From Alphaproteobacteria bacterium (lineage in GTDB: Bacteria; Pseudomonadota; Alphaproteobacteria; Sphingomonadales; Sphingomonadaceae), in the NCBI GenBank assembly GCA_018830415.1, contig JAHJSJ010000163.1, positions 1 to 22,619 of the forward strand: DNA of 22,619 nt. The letters are read 5' to 3'. Below are positions 6,237 to 15,532 of the stretch, piece by piece; position 1 is the stretch's first letter; the number at the start of each line of letters is the position of its first letter. A program made the position numbers and the translations under genes. The notes beneath the pieces are model-generated. The model was not told the DNA's origin and made no database searches. It saw only the letters and a program-made list of their open reading frames with translations.

Positions 6237-7897
6237 ACCTCCAGCGCCCCCGAACCCTTTTCGGTCACGATCCGCTTGGTCCCCGCCAGCTTGGTCGAAC
6301 GCTGCTTGATCCCGGCGCTGAAGCGATATTCAGTCACGGCGCGGGTGGGGGTGAGGTCGATCACCATATAGCCGCGCTGCGCGGTGTCGGCCCATTTCAG
6401 TTGGTCGTTCTCGGCAATCAGCGCGCCCGCCAAGGTTTCCGGCGGGATGAACGACAGGTAGCTTTCAAACCCCGGCGAACTGACCGAACACACGCCCAGT
6501 TCCACGCCCACCTTCGCGCCGTCATGAGCCAGATCGAATGCCCAGCCATTGTGGGTGTCACCCGCCAGCACCAACAGATTGGCATTGGCATTCAGCGCGG
6601 CTTTGAACACCCGGTCGCGCGCGGCGGGATAACCGTCCCATGCGTCCATGTTGAGCGGCAGGCCGACCTTGCTCGCCATCGCTGATGCGCTCAGGCGCTG
6701 TTTGATGAAATCGGGCAGGCCGTCGCCCAATTGACTGGCGAGCGCTTGCGGGGTTTTGAGGTTGCCGATCAGCACCTGCTGCACCAGCACCTGCCATGCG
6801 GTGCCGCTGGCGGTGGAGGCAGACAGCCCCTTTGCCAGCCACGCTTCCTGCGCCTGCCCCAGCAGTTCGCGCGCAGGGTCGGCCCAGGCGCCATCGCGAA
6901 ACGTCTCCAGCGCGGCCAGCGCAGCTTGCGGATCGGTCTGCCCTTCCAGCACCTTGCCCAGATCAAGCTGCTGATTGCGCCCTTCCAATCGGGTGTCGAG
7001 CCGGAACAAGGTCGCCAGATCGCCGACCTGATAGGTGGCATAGGGTTCATCGGATACCGGCATCCATTCGCGGTAGGCCTGCTTGGCCGCTGCCTTGCGC
7101 ACCGTCCATTCGCCCTCGGTGTCCGGCTGATGGTTTTCCGCGCCGTCTTTCCAGCTGTCATTGGCGGTTTCGTGATCATCCCAGACCGCGATCATCGGCA
7201 GCACCTGATGCAGCCGCTGGCAATCGGGGTCGGCGCGGTAGGTGGCATAGCGCAGGCGGTAATCGGTCAGGCTGATGATCTCGGTTGTCGGGGCCAGCAC
7301 CCGCGATGGTTCGGCCTGATTGGGGTCAGGATAGGTGCCCGCGCCATATTCGTAGATGTAATCGCCCAGATGCACCGCAAGATCGGCATCATTGGCCTCA
7401 GCCGCGTGGCCATAGGCGTTGAACCAACCAAATCCGTAGTTCGAGCAGGAAAACACCGCGAGTTTGAACTTTGCGGTTGGCCCTTCGGGAAGCGTGCGCG
7501 TGCGGCCCACCGGCGAGGTCGCACCGCCCGGTGCGATGAAGCGGTAGAAATACCAGCGATCAGGCTGAAGGCCGGAGGCGACACCCTTGGCGCACCAGTC
7601 GCGGCTCGGCGAAGCGGTGACTTCGCCTTCGGCAAGGGTGCGGGTGAAATCTTCGGTTTCGCTGACCTGCCAGGTCAGCGTGGTCTCCGCCTCGCCTACG
7701 AACCGTGTCCACAACAGCACGCTGTTGGCCGACGGTTCGCCGCTTGCCACCGAATGGGTGAAGCCGCTGCCAAATGTGCGCGCCGCCAGCGGGGTCGCGG
7801 CCAAGGCGGCAGACGCCCCGGCGAGGGTGAACAGATTGCGGCGGGTCAGCGCCGTTTGGGAAGGGGCGGGTTGGCCCGCCGGTGTGGTGATGTTCAT
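6233..7897 (-). CDS. phoD: Alkaline phosphatase D family protein, Tat-exported
   Basis: 554 residues from ATG 7897. PhoD enzymes hydrolyse phosphate monoesters and diesters outside the cytoplasm and use Ca/Fe centres. The N-terminus carries a twin-arginine signal: TRRNLF at residues 18-23 followed by a hydrophobic Ala-rich segment ending ATPLAA. The family order is present: an N-terminal Fn3-like PhoD domain (about 45-150), then the metallophosphatase core with FSCSNYGFGW, HLGDYIYEYG, VWDDHETAND and LVLAGDTHNGW. An alternative ATG at 7927 would add ten residues before the Tat signal. A purine-rich GAGAGAGGG lies about 14 bases upstream of 7897 and inside that extension, so the start remains a little uncertain. 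The gene diverges from the hydrolase gene across an 80-base interval that contains a 7-bp inverted repeat. No clear PHO box was found there. Confidence 0.93.
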   Translation of the reverse strand: MNITTPAGQPAPSQTALTRRNLFTLAGASAALAATPLAARTFGSGFTHSVASGEPSANSVLLWTRFVGEAETTLTWQVSETEDFTRTLAEGEVTASPSRDWCAKGVASGLQPDRWYFYRFIAPGGATSPVGRTRTLPEGPTAKFKLAVFSCSNYGFGWFNAYGHAAEANDADLAVHLGDYIYEYGAGTYPDPNQAEPSRVLAPTTEIISLTDYRLRYATYRADPDCQRLHQVLPMIAVWDDHETANDSWKDGAENHQPDTEGEWTVRKAAAKQAYREWMPVSDEPYATYQVGDLATLFRLDTRLEGRNQQLDLGKVLEGQTDPQAALAALETFRDGAWADPARELLGQAQEAWLAKGLSASTASGTAWQVLVQQVLIGNLKTPQALASQLGDGLPDFIKQRLSASAMASKVGLPLNMDAWDGYPAARDRVFKAALNANANLLVLAGDTHNGWAFDLAHDGAKVGVELGVCSVSSPGFESYLSFIPPETLAGALIAENDQLKWADTAQRGYMVIDLTPTRAVTEYRFSAGIKQRSTKLAGTKRIVTEKGSGALEV

Positions 7898-7920
7898 GGC
7901 GGCGTGCGTAACCCTCTCTC

Positions 7921-7938
7921 TTGTCATTGCGATGACAA
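7921..7938. promoter_or_regulatory. Inverted repeat between divergent phoD and hydrolase genes
   Basis: TTGTCAT-TGCG-ATGACAA is a perfect 7-bp inverted repeat with a 4-bp centre, in the 80-base divergent interval. It resembles an operator for a dimeric regulator. The arm TTGTCAT is one base from the alphaproteobacterial PHO half-site CTGTCAT, but PHO boxes are direct repeats, so PhoB control is not supported. If the alternative phoD start at 7927 were used, the repeat would overlap its start codon. Confidence 0.35.
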
Positions 7939-7977
7939 TGGTTGCCTTTTTGCTGCCGTGCAAGGCATGGAACGCAC

Positions 7978-8712
7978 ATGAGCGCAATCACGTACCACAC
8001 GCTTTGCGATGGCCGCCGGATCGCCTTTCGGCTGACGCAGGGAACCGGCCCGGCGCTGGTGTTCCTGCCCGGCTATATGTCAGACATGGCAGGCAGCAAG
8101 GCGGCGGCCCTGTTTGCTGGAAACGAGGCGCAGGGGCGCGCCTGCCTGCTGATGGATTACTCGGGTTGCGGATCGAGTGATGGCGATTTTGCCGAAGGCA
8201 CGCTGTCGCGCTGGCGCGATGAAGTGCTGGCGCTGATCGCCAGCTATGTCGCCGGGCCGGTGGTGCTGGCGGGATCGTCGATGGGCGGGTGGCTGATGCT
8301 GCTGGTGGCCGAGCGGCTGAAGGATCGCCTCGCAGGGCTGATCGGCATTGCTCCCGCGCCCGATTTCATCCGTTGGGGCTATTCTGAGGCACAGCGTGCG
8401 CAATTGGCGGCGGGCGAGACGATTTACGAACCCAACCCCTATGGCCCCGAACCGACCCCGACCCATGCAAAGTTCTTTGCCGATGCCGAATGTCATCTGC
8501 GGTTGGAGAGAGACGTCAACCTCACCTGCCCGGTGCAGCTGATCCATGGTCAGCGCGATGAGGATGTGCCGTGGGAAATCAGCCTGCGTCTTGCCGCTGC
8601 CTTACGTTCGGATGATATACAGGTAACACTGATAAAGGACGGCGATCACCGCCTGTCGCGGCCCAGCGACATTGCTCTTATCAAGGCCATTGCGGCCCAG
8701 TTTTACGGATAG
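7978..8712 (+). CDS. Alpha/beta hydrolase (ABHD10-like serine esterase/thioesterase)
   Basis: 244 residues from ATG 7978, with GGA seven bases upstream as a modest ribosome site. The alpha/beta-hydrolase fold is clear. The oxyanion-side strand VFLPGYMSDM, the nucleophile elbow GSSMGGW (about residues 100-106), the acid HGQRDEDVPW and the final His in KDGDHRLSRP make a complete Ser-Asp-His triad. GSSMGGWLMLL closely resembles the ABHD10 group (mitochondrial acyl-protein thioesterase / acyl-glucuronide esterase), so acyl-ester or thioester hydrolysis is likely; the substrate is unknown. There is no signal peptide. The frame extends upstream to 7942 but adds only a Cys/Arg-rich stretch. It is the first gene of an operon with the TPR protein (7 bases downstream) and the flavin monooxygenase. 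Confidence 0.88.
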   Translation: MSAITYHTLCDGRRIAFRLTQGTGPALVFLPGYMSDMAGSKAAALFAGNEAQGRACLLMDYSGCGSSDGDFAEGTLSRWRDEVLALIASYVAGPVVLAGSSMGGWLMLLVAERLKDRLAGLIGIAPAPDFIRWGYSEAQRAQLAAGETIYEPNPYGPEPTPTHAKFFADAECHLRLERDVNLTCPVQLIHGQRDEDVPWEISLRLAAALRSDDIQVTLIKDGDHRLSRPSDIALIKAIAAQFYG

Positions 8713-8719
8713 TCAGCCA

Positions 8720-9589
8720 TTGTCTTTGCTCCTTGCCCTGCTGCTTCAGGTTGGCCCCAATCCGATGGTCGGGGGAATGCCGACCGATGATCTGGTGCGC
8801 GACCGCCCGCCACGCGATTCTTCCGTGAAAGGCGAATTGAACGCCAGCAGCGCATGGCACGCATCCTGCCTCGATCAACTCGCTGCTGACCCGGCGCGCG
8901 CGCACAGCATCGCGCAAATCCGCCGCAGCGAAACCACCGGGGTTGATCGGGTACTAGCCAATCACTGCCTCGGCATAGCGGCGAGCGAGTTGGGATTGTG
9001 GGATGATGCCCGCGCCGCCTTTATCGCCGCGCGCGACGGCACGCCGCCTGACGAAGCGCGCACCCGTGCGCGGTTTGCGGCGCTGGCGGGCAATGCCGCG
9101 CTGGCGGGCGGGGATGCGGCAGGCGCGCTTGATCTGCTGGCACTGGCGCAGACGGACGCACAGACGGCGGGCGCAGCCGTGCTTGAAGCATTGGCCGCGA
9201 TTGACAGTGCCCGCGCGCTGGTAACGCTGGGGCGCAGCGATGACGCACTGACCGCGCTGGAAGCCGCCACCACGCTTGCCCCTGAACGCAGCGAGGGCTG
9301 GTTGCTGAAAGCCACCTTGCTGCGGCGGCTTGATCGGCTGGACGAAGCGCAGGCCGCGATTGAACGCGCAGCGCTGCTCACTCCCGAAAATCCTGAAATC
9401 GGGCTGGAGGCCGGGGTGATCGCGGTGCTTTCCGGGCGTGACGAGGCGGCGCGGCAAAGCTGGCAATCGGTGATCGATCTTGCGCCGCAAGGCCCGTTTG
9501 CAACCACCGCGCAGGAATATCTTGCGCAACTTCCCCCCGCAGCGGGCACCGCGCCTGCCACGCCGCCGGAAGCGGAGCAGCAGCCGTGA
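8720..9589 (+). CDS. Tetratricopeptide-repeat protein, probably exported
   Basis: 289 residues if translation begins at TTG 8720, seven bases after the hydrolase stop. That start gives a hydrophobic N-terminus, SLLLALLLQVGPNP, resembling a signal or membrane anchor; the alternative ATG 8765 loses it. Residues about 75-265 are Ala/Leu/Asp/Glu-rich helical pairs typical of TPRs. The clearest are around ALVTLGRSDDALTALEAATT and LLRRLDRLDEAQAAIERAAL. The C-terminus is Pro/Ala-rich and low in complexity. TPR proteins act as protein-interaction scaffolds; no partner can be named. Its stop overlaps the GTG of the next gene (GTGA), so the two are translationally coupled. The frame upstream of 8720 overlaps the hydrolase and looks unlike a gene. 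Confidence 0.8.
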   Translation: MSLLLALLLQVGPNPMVGGMPTDDLVRDRPPRDSSVKGELNASSAWHASCLDQLAADPARAHSIAQIRRSETTGVDRVLANHCLGIAASELGLWDDARAAFIAARDGTPPDEARTRARFAALAGNAALAGGDAAGALDLLALAQTDAQTAGAAVLEALAAIDSARALVTLGRSDDALTALEAATTLAPERSEGWLLKATLLRRLDRLDEAQAAIERAALLTPENPEIGLEAGVIAVLSGRDEAARQSWQSVIDLAPQGPFATTAQEYLAQLPPAAGTAPATPPEAEQQP

Positions 9590-10581
9590 CCGCGTTTTCG
9601 GTGCTCGATCTGGTGCCGGTGCGCGAAGGGGGCACCTTGCCGCAAGCCTTCGCCGCGGCCACGGCCTTGGCCTGCGCAGCCGAAGCGCTGGGGTGCGGCC
9701 GGTTCTGGGTGGCGGAACACCATGCGATGGACGGGATCGCAGGCGGTGCGACATCGGTGGTGCTCGCCCATATCGGCAACGCCACCAGCCGCATCCGGAT
9801 CGGTTCGGGCGGGATCATGCTGCCCAATCACACCCCGTTCCAGATTGCCGAACAATTCGGCACGCTCGACGCGCTGTTTCCGGGCCGGATCGATCTGGGG
9901 CTGGGCCGCGCGCCGGGGGCCGGGCCGGAATTGCAGCGCGCGCTGCGCAAGAACCTGCACCAGGCGTCCGAATATTTCCCGCAGGATGTGGTCGAACTGC
10001 GCGCGCTGCTGACAGGCGATATCGACTTGCCGATCACCGCCACGCCGGGGCTGGGTGCCAAGGTTGAGCTGTGGATGCTGGGATCAAGCCTGTTCGGCGC
10101 GCAACTCGCCGCGAAACTGGGCCTGCCTTACGCGTTCGCCGCGCATTTCGCGCCTGATCATCTGGATGGGGCGCTGGCGCTGTACCGCCGCGATTTCCAG
10201 CCATCTGCCGCGCTTGATCGCCCGCATGTGATGGTGGCGATGAATGTGTTTGCCGCTGAAACCGAAGGCGAGGCGCGCCTGCTTGCCTCCAGCCAGCAAC
10301 AAAGCTTCGTCCGGCTGCGCAGCGGCAATCCCGGCAAGCTGCCCCCGCCGGTGGCCGATTACACCAACACCCTGCCCGCCCCCGCACAGGCGATGCTCGC
10401 GCATATCGGGCAGGCGGCGGCGGTGGGCACGCGCGCGCAGGTGCGTGACGGGATCGCCGCATTTGCCGCGCGCACAGGGGCGGACGAGATCATGCTGTGC
10501 GGCGCGACCTATGATCCGGACGCGCGCATCCGCTCACTCGAATTGACGCTGGATGCCTGCAAAACCATGGCAGCGGTGTAA
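9586..10581 (+). CDS. LLM-class (luciferase-like) flavin-dependent monooxygenase
   Basis: 331 residues from GTG 9586, overlapping the TPR stop. It belongs to the bacterial luciferase-like TIM-barrel family, which uses reduced FMN and oxygen. FSVLDLVPVREGGT at the start, RFWVAEHHAMDGIAG near residue 45, IRIGSGGIMLPNHTPF, and FPGRIDLGLGRAPG near residue 105 match the YhbW/MsnO8-like subgroup. The length is typical and no export signal is present. The third position in an operon with an esterase and a TPR protein gives no secure pathway. The substrate is unknown. The ATGs nearest the start would remove the first beta-strand, so the GTG is preferred. Confidence 0.92.
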   Translation: MTAFSVLDLVPVREGGTLPQAFAAATALACAAEALGCGRFWVAEHHAMDGIAGGATSVVLAHIGNATSRIRIGSGGIMLPNHTPFQIAEQFGTLDALFPGRIDLGLGRAPGAGPELQRALRKNLHQASEYFPQDVVELRALLTGDIDLPITATPGLGAKVELWMLGSSLFGAQLAAKLGLPYAFAAHFAPDHLDGALALYRRDFQPSAALDRPHVMVAMNVFAAETEGEARLLASSQQQSFVRLRSGNPGKLPPPVADYTNTLPAPAQAMLAHIGQAAAVGTRAQVRDGIAAFAARTGADEIMLCGATYDPDARIRSLELTLDACKTMAAV

Positions 10582-10593
10582 AACACGCAATCA

Positions 10594-10624
10594 ACGCGCT
10601 TGCGCCGGATGGGGGTAAGCGCGT
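10594..10624 (+). terminator. Hairpin after the flavin monooxygenase gene
   Basis: ACGCGCTT (10594-10601) and AAGCGCGT (10617-10624) are perfect 8-bp complements with a 15-base loop, 13 bases after the monooxygenase stop. No T-run follows, so it is a weak candidate for an intrinsic terminator. It may instead stabilise the 3' end or be a binding site. Confidence 0.35.
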
Positions 10625-10659
10625 ATCGCCAGCAACACGATTAAAACAATCCGGCACAA

Positions 10660-10665
10660 TATAAT
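10660..10665 (+). promoter_or_regulatory. Possible -10 element for glutamate dehydrogenase
   Basis: TATAAT lies 41 bases upstream of the gdh start, in the only AT-rich stretch of the 124-base gap. No good -35 is found 16-18 bp upstream (about ACGATT), so the call rests on the -10 match alone. Confidence 0.35.
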
Positions 10666-10705
10666 TACAGGAAGTTGATGCTGGATCGCAGGACGCCGGG
10701 AGCCA

Positions 10706-13700
10706 ATGATGGGGCTGAAAACCACCACCGAAGCGACGCTCAAATCTCAGGAGCGCGCGCTGATCAATGCCCTTGGCCTTCATCTGGAAGCCTCGCTTCT
10801 GCCGGGCGATGGGCCGGCAGACAAGCCCGCGCTCAAGGCGGCGGCAGGCTACCTGCTGGAGGCCGCACGCACTCGCGCTCCGGGCCAGCCATTGGTGCAG
10901 ATCGAATCCGCGAGCGGCGAGCGGCGCCATCTGCGGATCGCCATCATCAATGATGATATGCCGTTTCTGGTCGATTCGGTGGCGGCGACGATTGCCGCGC
11001 AAAGCCTTGGCATCGATCTGCTGCTGCACCCGGTCATCGTGGTGGAACGCGATGCGGCAGGTGCGATCACCGCGTTGGGCAAGCCCGGCGAAAAACCCGT
11101 GTCCGGCAAGCGCGAATCGCTGATTTATTGCGAAACCCCGCGCGTCGATGCCCGCCAGCGGCGCGAGCTGCTCGAAGCCTTGCAGGCCACGCTTGGCGAT
11201 GTGCACGCGGCGGTCAATGATTGGCCCGTGATGCAGGCCGCGATGGCGGCGGATCGCGAACAGGTTGACGCTGTTGATGCCGAAGCGGGCGCGCTGCTCG
11301 GCTGGCTCAATGGCGGGATGCTGACGCAGCTCGGCCACCTTACACGCCACCGCAATGGTAGCGAAACCGCCGTGCTTGGCATCTGCACCGGTTCGGCGCG
11401 CGAATTGCTGGCCGAAGTATCGCTTGAGCGTGCCTTCGAATGGTTTGACCATCCCGATGCAGCGGGCAAGCCGCGCGCGCTGCTGGCGATCAAGTCCAAC
11501 GTGCAATCACGCGTGCACCGCGCCAGCCCGCTGGATCTGTTCATTGTGCCGCAGCGCGAACAGGGCAAGGTTGCCGCGCTATCCATCCATGCGGGCCTGT
11601 GGACGAGCGCGGCGCTGGCTGCGCGACCGGGCGAAGTTCCGGTGCTGCGCGATGTGCTGGGCCGGTTGACTGCGACGCTCGGCTATGACCCGGCGGGGCA
11701 TAATGGCAAAGCGCTGGTGCACGCCTTCACCTCGCTTCCCAATGATCTGCTGACCGCGTTCGATCCGGCCAAGGTGGTCAATCTGGTCACGGCCAAGATG
11801 GCGCTGCTTGACCGCCCGCGCCCGCGGCTAGTGCTGGTGCGTTCGAGCCTTGAACGCCACGCGTTTGCGTTTGTGTGGTTGCCGCGCGATCAGCTTTCTA
11901 CCGATGTGCGCTTGCAGATACAGGCGATGTTGCTGGCAACCCCCGGCGCGGCGCTGCTCGACTGGAGCCTTGAGGTTGAAAGCGGCTCGCTGGCGCTGCT
12001 GCGGTTTCTGATCGATGTGCGCGGATGCGATGATCTGCCCGATGACGCCGCGGTTGAGGCGCTGCTGGTGGATCTGCTGCGTGGCTGGAACGAGGCGGTG
12101 GCTACGCATCTGGCCACCCACGGAGAAGAAGGCCGCGCCGCTGCGCTGGCTGGTCGCTATGCCCCTGAGTTCCCCACGGGATATCGTCTATCCTACGGCG
12201 CTGCAGAGGCTGCGCGCGACATTGCCAAGCTGCGCACGCTGGCCTTGGCCGAAACGGAAGCCAATCCCGCCGACCGCGCGGTGCGGCTCTACCGCCTGGG
12301 CGAGGACGGGCCGGACACGCTGCGGCTCAAGGTCTATGTTCTCAAAGGCGCGCTGGAATTGTCCGATGCGGTGCCTGCGCTGGAGAATTTCGGCTTCCGG
12401 GTGGCGGCCGAAGTGCCGACCTTCCTGACCGATCCGGCGTTGGGATCGATCCATGATTTCATCCTTACCGTGCCCGCCGGGCTTGAGGCAGGTGCGTTGC
12501 TCGAACGTGCCGGATTGATCGAAGATGCACTGGCCGATGTGCTGAACGGCCTGGCAGAAGACGATCCGTTCAACCGGCTGGTGGCGGCGACCGGGCTGGC
12601 CCCGCGGGCGGCAAACTGGATGCGTGCGGTCTATCGCTATCTGCGCCAGACCGGGGTGAGCTACACGATTTACACCGTGGTCGATGCGCTGGTCGGTGCG
12701 CCGCAGGTGACGCGCGCGATGGCGGCGCTGTTCACTGCGCGCCACGATCCGGCCTTTGCCGGTGGGCGCGGCGAAGCGATTGCCGCGGCGCAAACCGCAT
12801 TCACGCGCGGGCTGGCGAAAGTCTCGGCGATCAATGATGACCGGCTGCTGCGGCTCTACCGTGCGGTGATTGATGCGGTGCTGCGCACCAACGCCTTTGC
12901 CCCGGCTGCGGGTGAGGCATTGGCGTTCAAGATCGACAGCGCGCTTGTCCCCGGCCTGCCCAAGCCGCTGCCATGGCGGGAGATTTTTGTCTATTCGCAC
13001 CGGGTTGAGGGTATTCACCTGCGTTCGGGTGCGGTCGCGCGCGGAGGCCTTAGATGGTCTGACCGGCGCGACGATTTCCGCACCGAAGTGCTCGGCCTGA
13101 TGAAGGCGCAGCGGGTCAAGAACGCGGTGATCGTGCCGACCGGGGCCAAGGGCGGGTTCTATCCCAAGCATCTCCCCTCGCCCGCTCTGAATCGCGAAGC
13201 CTGGGCCGCCGAGGGCCGCGCATCTTACGAAATCTTCATCCGCACGCTGCTGTCAGTCACCGACAATATCGTCGGCGGGAAGGTGGTGCACCCGGACGCT
13301 GTGCAGGTGCTCGACGGCGAAGACCCCTATTTCGTGGTCGCCGCCGACAAGGGCACGGCGACGTTCTCGGACATCGCCAACGGGATCGCCCAATCGCGCG
13401 ATTTCTGGCTCGACGATGCCTTCGCCAGCGGCGGATCGAACGGTTATGACCACAAGGCGATGGGCATCACCGCGCGCGGCGCTTGGGTATCGGTGCAACG
13501 CCATTTCCGCGAAATGGGAATCGACGTGCAGTCGGATTCCATCACCGTGGCGGGCTGCGGCGATATGTCGGGCGATGTGTTCGGCAACGGGATGCTGCTG
13601 TCCAAGGCGCTGAAACTGGTCGCCGCCTTCGATCATCGCCACATCTTTATCGACCCTGCGCCCGATCCGCTGGCCAGCTGGAAAGAGCGCAAACGCCTGT

Positions 13701-15433
13701 TTGAACTCCCCCGGTCAAGCTGGGAGGATTACAACGCCGCCCTGATTTCCAAGGGCGGCGGGGTGTTCAGCCGCGCGTCGAAGGCGATCAAACTGCCCAA
13801 ACAGGCACGCGAATTGCTCGGCATCCAGGCCAAAGAGATCGAACCCGAAGCGCTGATTACCGCGATTCTGCGCAGCCCCGTTGATCTGATGTGGTTCGGC
13901 GGGATCGGCACCTATGTCAAAGCTCCGCAGGAAAGCCACATTCAGGTTGGCGATCCGGCCAATGATGGCTTGCGCGTCGACGCCACCGAGGTGCGCGCGC
14001 GGGTGATCGGTGAAGGCGCCAATCTTGGTATCACGCAGGCCGGACGCATCGCCTTTTCGTTGGCAGGCGGGCGGATCAATACCGATTTCATCGACAATTC
14101 CGCCGGGGTCGATTGTTCGGATAACGAGGTCAACATCAAGATCGCGCTCGCCGCAGCGACCGCTTCGGGCAAGCTGACCGCGAAAAAGCGCAACACGCTG
14201 CTCGCCGCGATGACCGATGAAGTTGCCGCCATTGTGCTGGAAGACAACCGCCTGCAGGCGCTGGCGCTGTCGGTCGCGGAAAGCCGCGGGCCGGAGGCCA
14301 TCCCCGCCTATATCCGCCTGATTGAGCGGCTGGGCGAAGTCAGCGATTTCGACCGCCGCACCGAAGGGTTAGCCGACGGCGAAGCCTTGTCGCGCCGCGC
14401 TGCTGACGGGCGCGGGCTGACGCGGCCTGAACTGGCGGTGTTGCTATCCTCGACCAAGCTGGCCTTGCAGGCCGCGATCGAAGCGAGCGCGCTGGCCGAT
14501 GATCCGGTGCTGGAACCGCTGCTGATCGCGCGCTTCCCTTCGGCCATGCGCAAGACCTATGCCGTCGAAATCCGCGGCCACCGGTTGCGGCGCGAAATGA
14601 TCGCGACCAGCCTGGCCAATCGTATGGTCAACCGGCTGGGCATGGTTCACCCATTTGAGCTCGCCGAAGAAGAAGGCGTTGGCCTTGCCGAAGTTGCGGG
14701 CGCTTTCGTGGTGGCGGAACGGTTGTTCGCGCTGGAACCGCTATGGCGTGAACTTGACGAAGCGGCGATCCCCGAAGCTGCGCGCCTTGCGCTGTTTGAT
14801 CGGCTGGCAGCGGCGGTCGGCAATCTGATGTCCGATGTGCTGCGAACGGCGGCGGGCAAGGCTTCCGCTGGCGCGATGATTGGCGAATTGTCGCAAGGCG
14901 TCACATTGCTGACCGCGGCGCGTGAGGAATTGCTCAGCGCCGAACCGCGCGCGCGTTCACTGGAGCTGCGGCAGGGGTTTGTCGCCGCCGGTGCGCCCGA
15001 TTCGCTGGCGGCGCGGGTTGCCAACCTGTTTGACTTCGATGGCGCGGTGGGCCTTGCGCGGTTGGCGCTGGATAGCGAAATCGATGCCAAGCTGCTGACC
15101 CATGCCTTTGCCGAAATCGGCACGCGGCTGGGGCTGGACTGGGCGCAGGGGGTGGCAGCGCATATGTCACCGTCTGACGTGTGGGAACGGTTGCTGGTAT
15201 CGGGCCTCGCGCGTGATTTTCAGCAAATGCGGATCGAGTTCCTGCGGCGGTTGATGCGGCGCAAGGGCGGCAAGGACGATCCGCTCGGCGCGGTCAGCGA
15301 CTGGGCGACGCATAATGCCGCATCGGTCGCGCAGTTCCGCAACATGATCGCCCGCGCGCAGGCCCGCCCGCCGGTGGGTGCAGCAATGCTCGCGCAGATC
15401 GCCAGTCAGGCGCGCAATCTGCTGGAGAGATAG
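10706..15433 (+). CDS. NAD-dependent glutamate dehydrogenase, large (GDH180-type)
   Basis: 1575 residues. It catalyses oxidative deamination of glutamate to 2-oxoglutarate with NAD, a catabolic route feeding the TCA cycle. The size matches the 180-kDa class first described in Streptomyces and Pseudomonas, where ACT-like N-terminal segments (here about 1-500) precede the catalytic and Rossmann domains (about 700-1250) and a long helical C-terminus. The catalytic region is clear: GGLRWSDRRDDFRTEVLGLM, then PTGAKGGF with its Lys near residue 815, AGCGDMSGDVFGNGML, and RVIGEGANLGITQAGR. There are two adjacent ATGs, 10706 and 10709; GGGAG at 10698-10702 sits slightly better for the second. The gene appears monocistronic, with a TATAAT-like element upstream. 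No frameshift is seen over 4.7 kb. Confidence 0.96.
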   Translation: MMGLKTTTEATLKSQERALINALGLHLEASLLPGDGPADKPALKAAAGYLLEAARTRAPGQPLVQIESASGERRHLRIAIINDDMPFLVDSVAATIAAQSLGIDLLLHPVIVVERDAAGAITALGKPGEKPVSGKRESLIYCETPRVDARQRRELLEALQATLGDVHAAVNDWPVMQAAMAADREQVDAVDAEAGALLGWLNGGMLTQLGHLTRHRNGSETAVLGICTGSARELLAEVSLERAFEWFDHPDAAGKPRALLAIKSNVQSRVHRASPLDLFIVPQREQGKVAALSIHAGLWTSAALAARPGEVPVLRDVLGRLTATLGYDPAGHNGKALVHAFTSLPNDLLTAFDPAKVVNLVTAKMALLDRPRPRLVLVRSSLERHAFAFVWLPRDQLSTDVRLQIQAMLLATPGAALLDWSLEVESGSLALLRFLIDVRGCDDLPDDAAVEALLVDLLRGWNEAVATHLATHGEEGRAAALAGRYAPEFPTGYRLSYGAAEAARDIAKLRTLALAETEANPADRAVRLYRLGEDGPDTLRLKVYVLKGALELSDAVPALENFGFRVAAEVPTFLTDPALGSIHDFILTVPAGLEAGALLERAGLIEDALADVLNGLAEDDPFNRLVAATGLAPRAANWMRAVYRYLRQTGVSYTIYTVVDALVGAPQVTRAMAALFTARHDPAFAGGRGEAIAAAQTAFTRGLAKVSAINDDRLLRLYRAVIDAVLRTNAFAPAAGEALAFKIDSALVPGLPKPLPWREIFVYSHRVEGIHLRSGAVARGGLRWSDRRDDFRTEVLGLMKAQRVKNAVIVPTGAKGGFYPKHLPSPALNREAWAAEGRASYEIFIRTLLSVTDNIVGGKVVHPDAVQVLDGEDPYFVVAADKGTATFSDIANGIAQSRDFWLDDAFASGGSNGYDHKAMGITARGAWVSVQRHFREMGIDVQSDSITVAGCGDMSGDVFGNGMLLSKALKLVAAFDHRHIFIDPAPDPLASWKERKRLFELPRSSWEDYNAALISKGGGVFSRASKAIKLPKQARELLGIQAKEIEPEALITAILRSPVDLMWFGGIGTYVKAPQESHIQVGDPANDGLRVDATEVRARVIGEGANLGITQAGRIAFSLAGGRINTDFIDNSAGVDCSDNEVNIKIALAAATASGKLTAKKRNTLLAAMTDEVAAIVLEDNRLQALALSVAESRGPEAIPAYIRLIERLGEVSDFDRRTEGLADGEALSRRAADGRGLTRPELAVLLSSTKLALQAAIEASALADDPVLEPLLIARFPSAMRKTYAVEIRGHRLRREMIATSLANRMVNRLGMVHPFELAEEEGVGLAEVAGAFVVAERLFALEPLWRELDEAAIPEAARLALFDRLAAAVGNLMSDVLRTAAGKASAGAMIGELSQGVTLLTAAREELLSAEPRARSLELRQGFVAAGAPDSLAARVANLFDFDGAVGLARLALDSEIDAKLLTHAFAEIGTRLGLDWAQGVAAHMSPSDVWERLLVSGLARDFQQMRIEFLRRLMRRKGGKDDPLGAVSDWATHNAASVAQFRNMIARAQARPPVGAAMLAQIASQARNLLER

Positions 15434-15532
15434 GCGGCACGTCTCGCCTCTATCCCATTTCTGGCAGCTTGACCCTTCGGCAATTTGCGGCAAGTCAAAG
15501 GCCGCAGGCAGCCTGAGGGGCATAGGCACACA

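Noticed and set aside
6731..7981. 416-codon plus-strand frame opposite phoD
   Set aside because: It is the antisense shadow of phoD, which has all family motifs and a Tat signal.
15469..15498. TTGACC as a -35 for the flavoprotein gene
   Set aside because: No acceptable -10 exists at 16-19 bp spacing (positions read AAGTCA or similar), so a promoter call is not supported.
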